NCBI RefSeq assembly: GCF_900102795.1
Contig: NZ_FMWG01000002.1
Location: 248,001-312,000, forward strand
Direction of reading: 5' to 3'
Source: Epibacterium ulvae
Lineage (GTDB): Bacteria > Pseudomonadota > Alphaproteobacteria > Rhodobacterales > Rhodobacteraceae
Length of the DNA: 64,000 nt
Shown here: one piece after another, positions 63,590 through 64,000 of the stretch
How the letters are laid out: every line of letters begins with the position of its first letter
Position numbering within the stretch: the stretch's first letter is position 1
Position numbers and translations under genes: made by a program
Notes under the pieces: generated by a model
Database searches by the model: none
The model's input: the letters and a program-made list of their open reading frames with translations, nothing else
What the model was told of the DNA's origin: nothing

Positions 63590-64000
63590 CGATCCAATGC
63601 GGCGCGCTCTTTCTGGCTGAGTACGAAAGGTTCACTGACCGGTGTTTTGGTTTCCATGTTGAAAAACGGGTTTTCTTTCCAGCGGCCAGACAGGCGCGCG
63701 CTCACAATTCGGTTTACCAGCGCCATGCCAAATTGCATCACGCCCTCGGTTCGTGGTGGGCCATTTTTTTGAGGCACAAAGGCTTTTACGCGGGCAGGGC
63801 CCAATGTCTCGGGGTGTTTGCAGAACCGCAATTGGAGCGCACAAAGCGGGATATCCGGTTTGGGCAGTGTTGTGGCTATGGGGGTGTTGCAGCACGTCGT
63901 ATGCCAACGCAGTGGTCCCCGCTTTGACAGCCGAAAGACACGTATATGTTCTATGCCGTTGGTAAACAAAAGACCGTCTGGCGACATGTGTAACAGTTCA
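63586..64000 (-). CDS. DUF6151-family protein, 3' part
   Basis: The frame stays open to the window edge (in-frame codons continue before the ATG at 63987), so the N-terminus lies outside. The visible 137 or so residues (LFTNGIEHIRVFRLSKRGPLRWHTTCCNTPIATTLPKP) match the C-terminal part of DUF6151, a family related to GFA-type zinc proteins; the CC pair may be part of the metal site. The first cysteine cluster should be upstream. The function is unknown. Confidence 0.72.
   Translation of the reverse strand, partial: ELLHMSPDGLLFTNGIEHIRVFRLSKRGPLRWHTTCCNTPIATTLPKPDIPLCALQLRFCKHPETLGPARVKAFVPQKNGPPRTEGVMQFGMALVNRIVSARLSGRWKENPFFNMETKTPVSEPFVLSQKERAALDR

Overview
The window comes from the chromosome of an alphaproteobacterium, most likely a marine member of the Roseobacter group (Rhodobacterales). 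The evidence is gene content and order: a methylmalonyl-CoA pathway cluster with a ScfR-type regulator (pccR, pccB, pccA, mcm) interspersed with small lipoproteins, betI/betB/betA, hdaA next to perM, a short bacterial ProS, LdtR, SdhE, an spondin-RTX protein and many Roseobacter-type conserved hypotheticals. GC content is near 57-60% by eye, with a few AT-richer genes. No rRNA, tRNA, transposase, integrase, prophage or CRISPR array was seen.

Layout. 1-6.4 kb: the 3' part of a YmdB-like phosphodiesterase, an SLC13/RCK permease, YebC, DUF1801, an SDR, and divergent argP/lysE. 6.4-10.5 kb: betI divergent from betB-betA (choline to glycine betaine), with a strong hairpin between betB and betA. 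10.6-24.6 kb: an outer-membrane beta-barrel protein, pccR, a Bcr/CflA exporter, then the propionyl-CoA module pccB ... pccA ... mcm with small lipoproteins and unknown proteins between; TTTGCAAA boxes lie at pccR, pccB and pccA. 24.8-32.4 kb: GNAT, VOC, DnaJ-TerB protein, ppx, hdaA, perM and proS. 32.4-35.3 kb: a spondin-RTX protein, a TetR regulator and an HPP membrane protein, all on the minus strand, between proS and lolCD. 35.4-45.5 kb: lolC-lolD, a YdcZ-type transporter, a coupled operon (membrane protein, 3-methyladenine glycosylase, HEATH lipoprotein), NicO plus DUF1007, a PLP decarboxylase and parE. 45.5-47.2 kb: an AT-rich orphan gene and a 0.64 kb gene-free stretch. 47.2-54.6 kb: MATE, aspC, an XRE regulator coupled to sdhE, ldtR, glyoxalase I, thyA, an ArsC/Spx protein, cspA and folA. 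54.8-57.4 kb: a four-gene MNIO/RiPP operon of the bufferin type (bufA, bufB, bufC, doxX). 57.6-64 kb: thrS, a DUF3179 protein, two alpha/beta hydrolases, a histidine phosphatase and a partial DUF6151 gene.

The most notable system is the bufferin-type operon: a secreted DUF2282 precursor peptide with four cysteines, a DUF692 multinuclear iron oxidase, its DUF2063 partner and a DoxX membrane protein, with a perfect 9-bp hairpin between precursor and enzyme that could set their ratio. Bufferins are a recently described copper-binding RiPP family, so the class is known; this regulatory arrangement is what may be new. Other points of interest are a roughly 40-bp inverted repeat around the start of a sulfotransferase-like gene, a 30-bp near-perfect palindrome before the glycosylase operon, an AT-rich orphan gene behind parE, an alpha/beta hydrolase with glycine in place of the nucleophile serine, and no ppk between hdaA and ppx.
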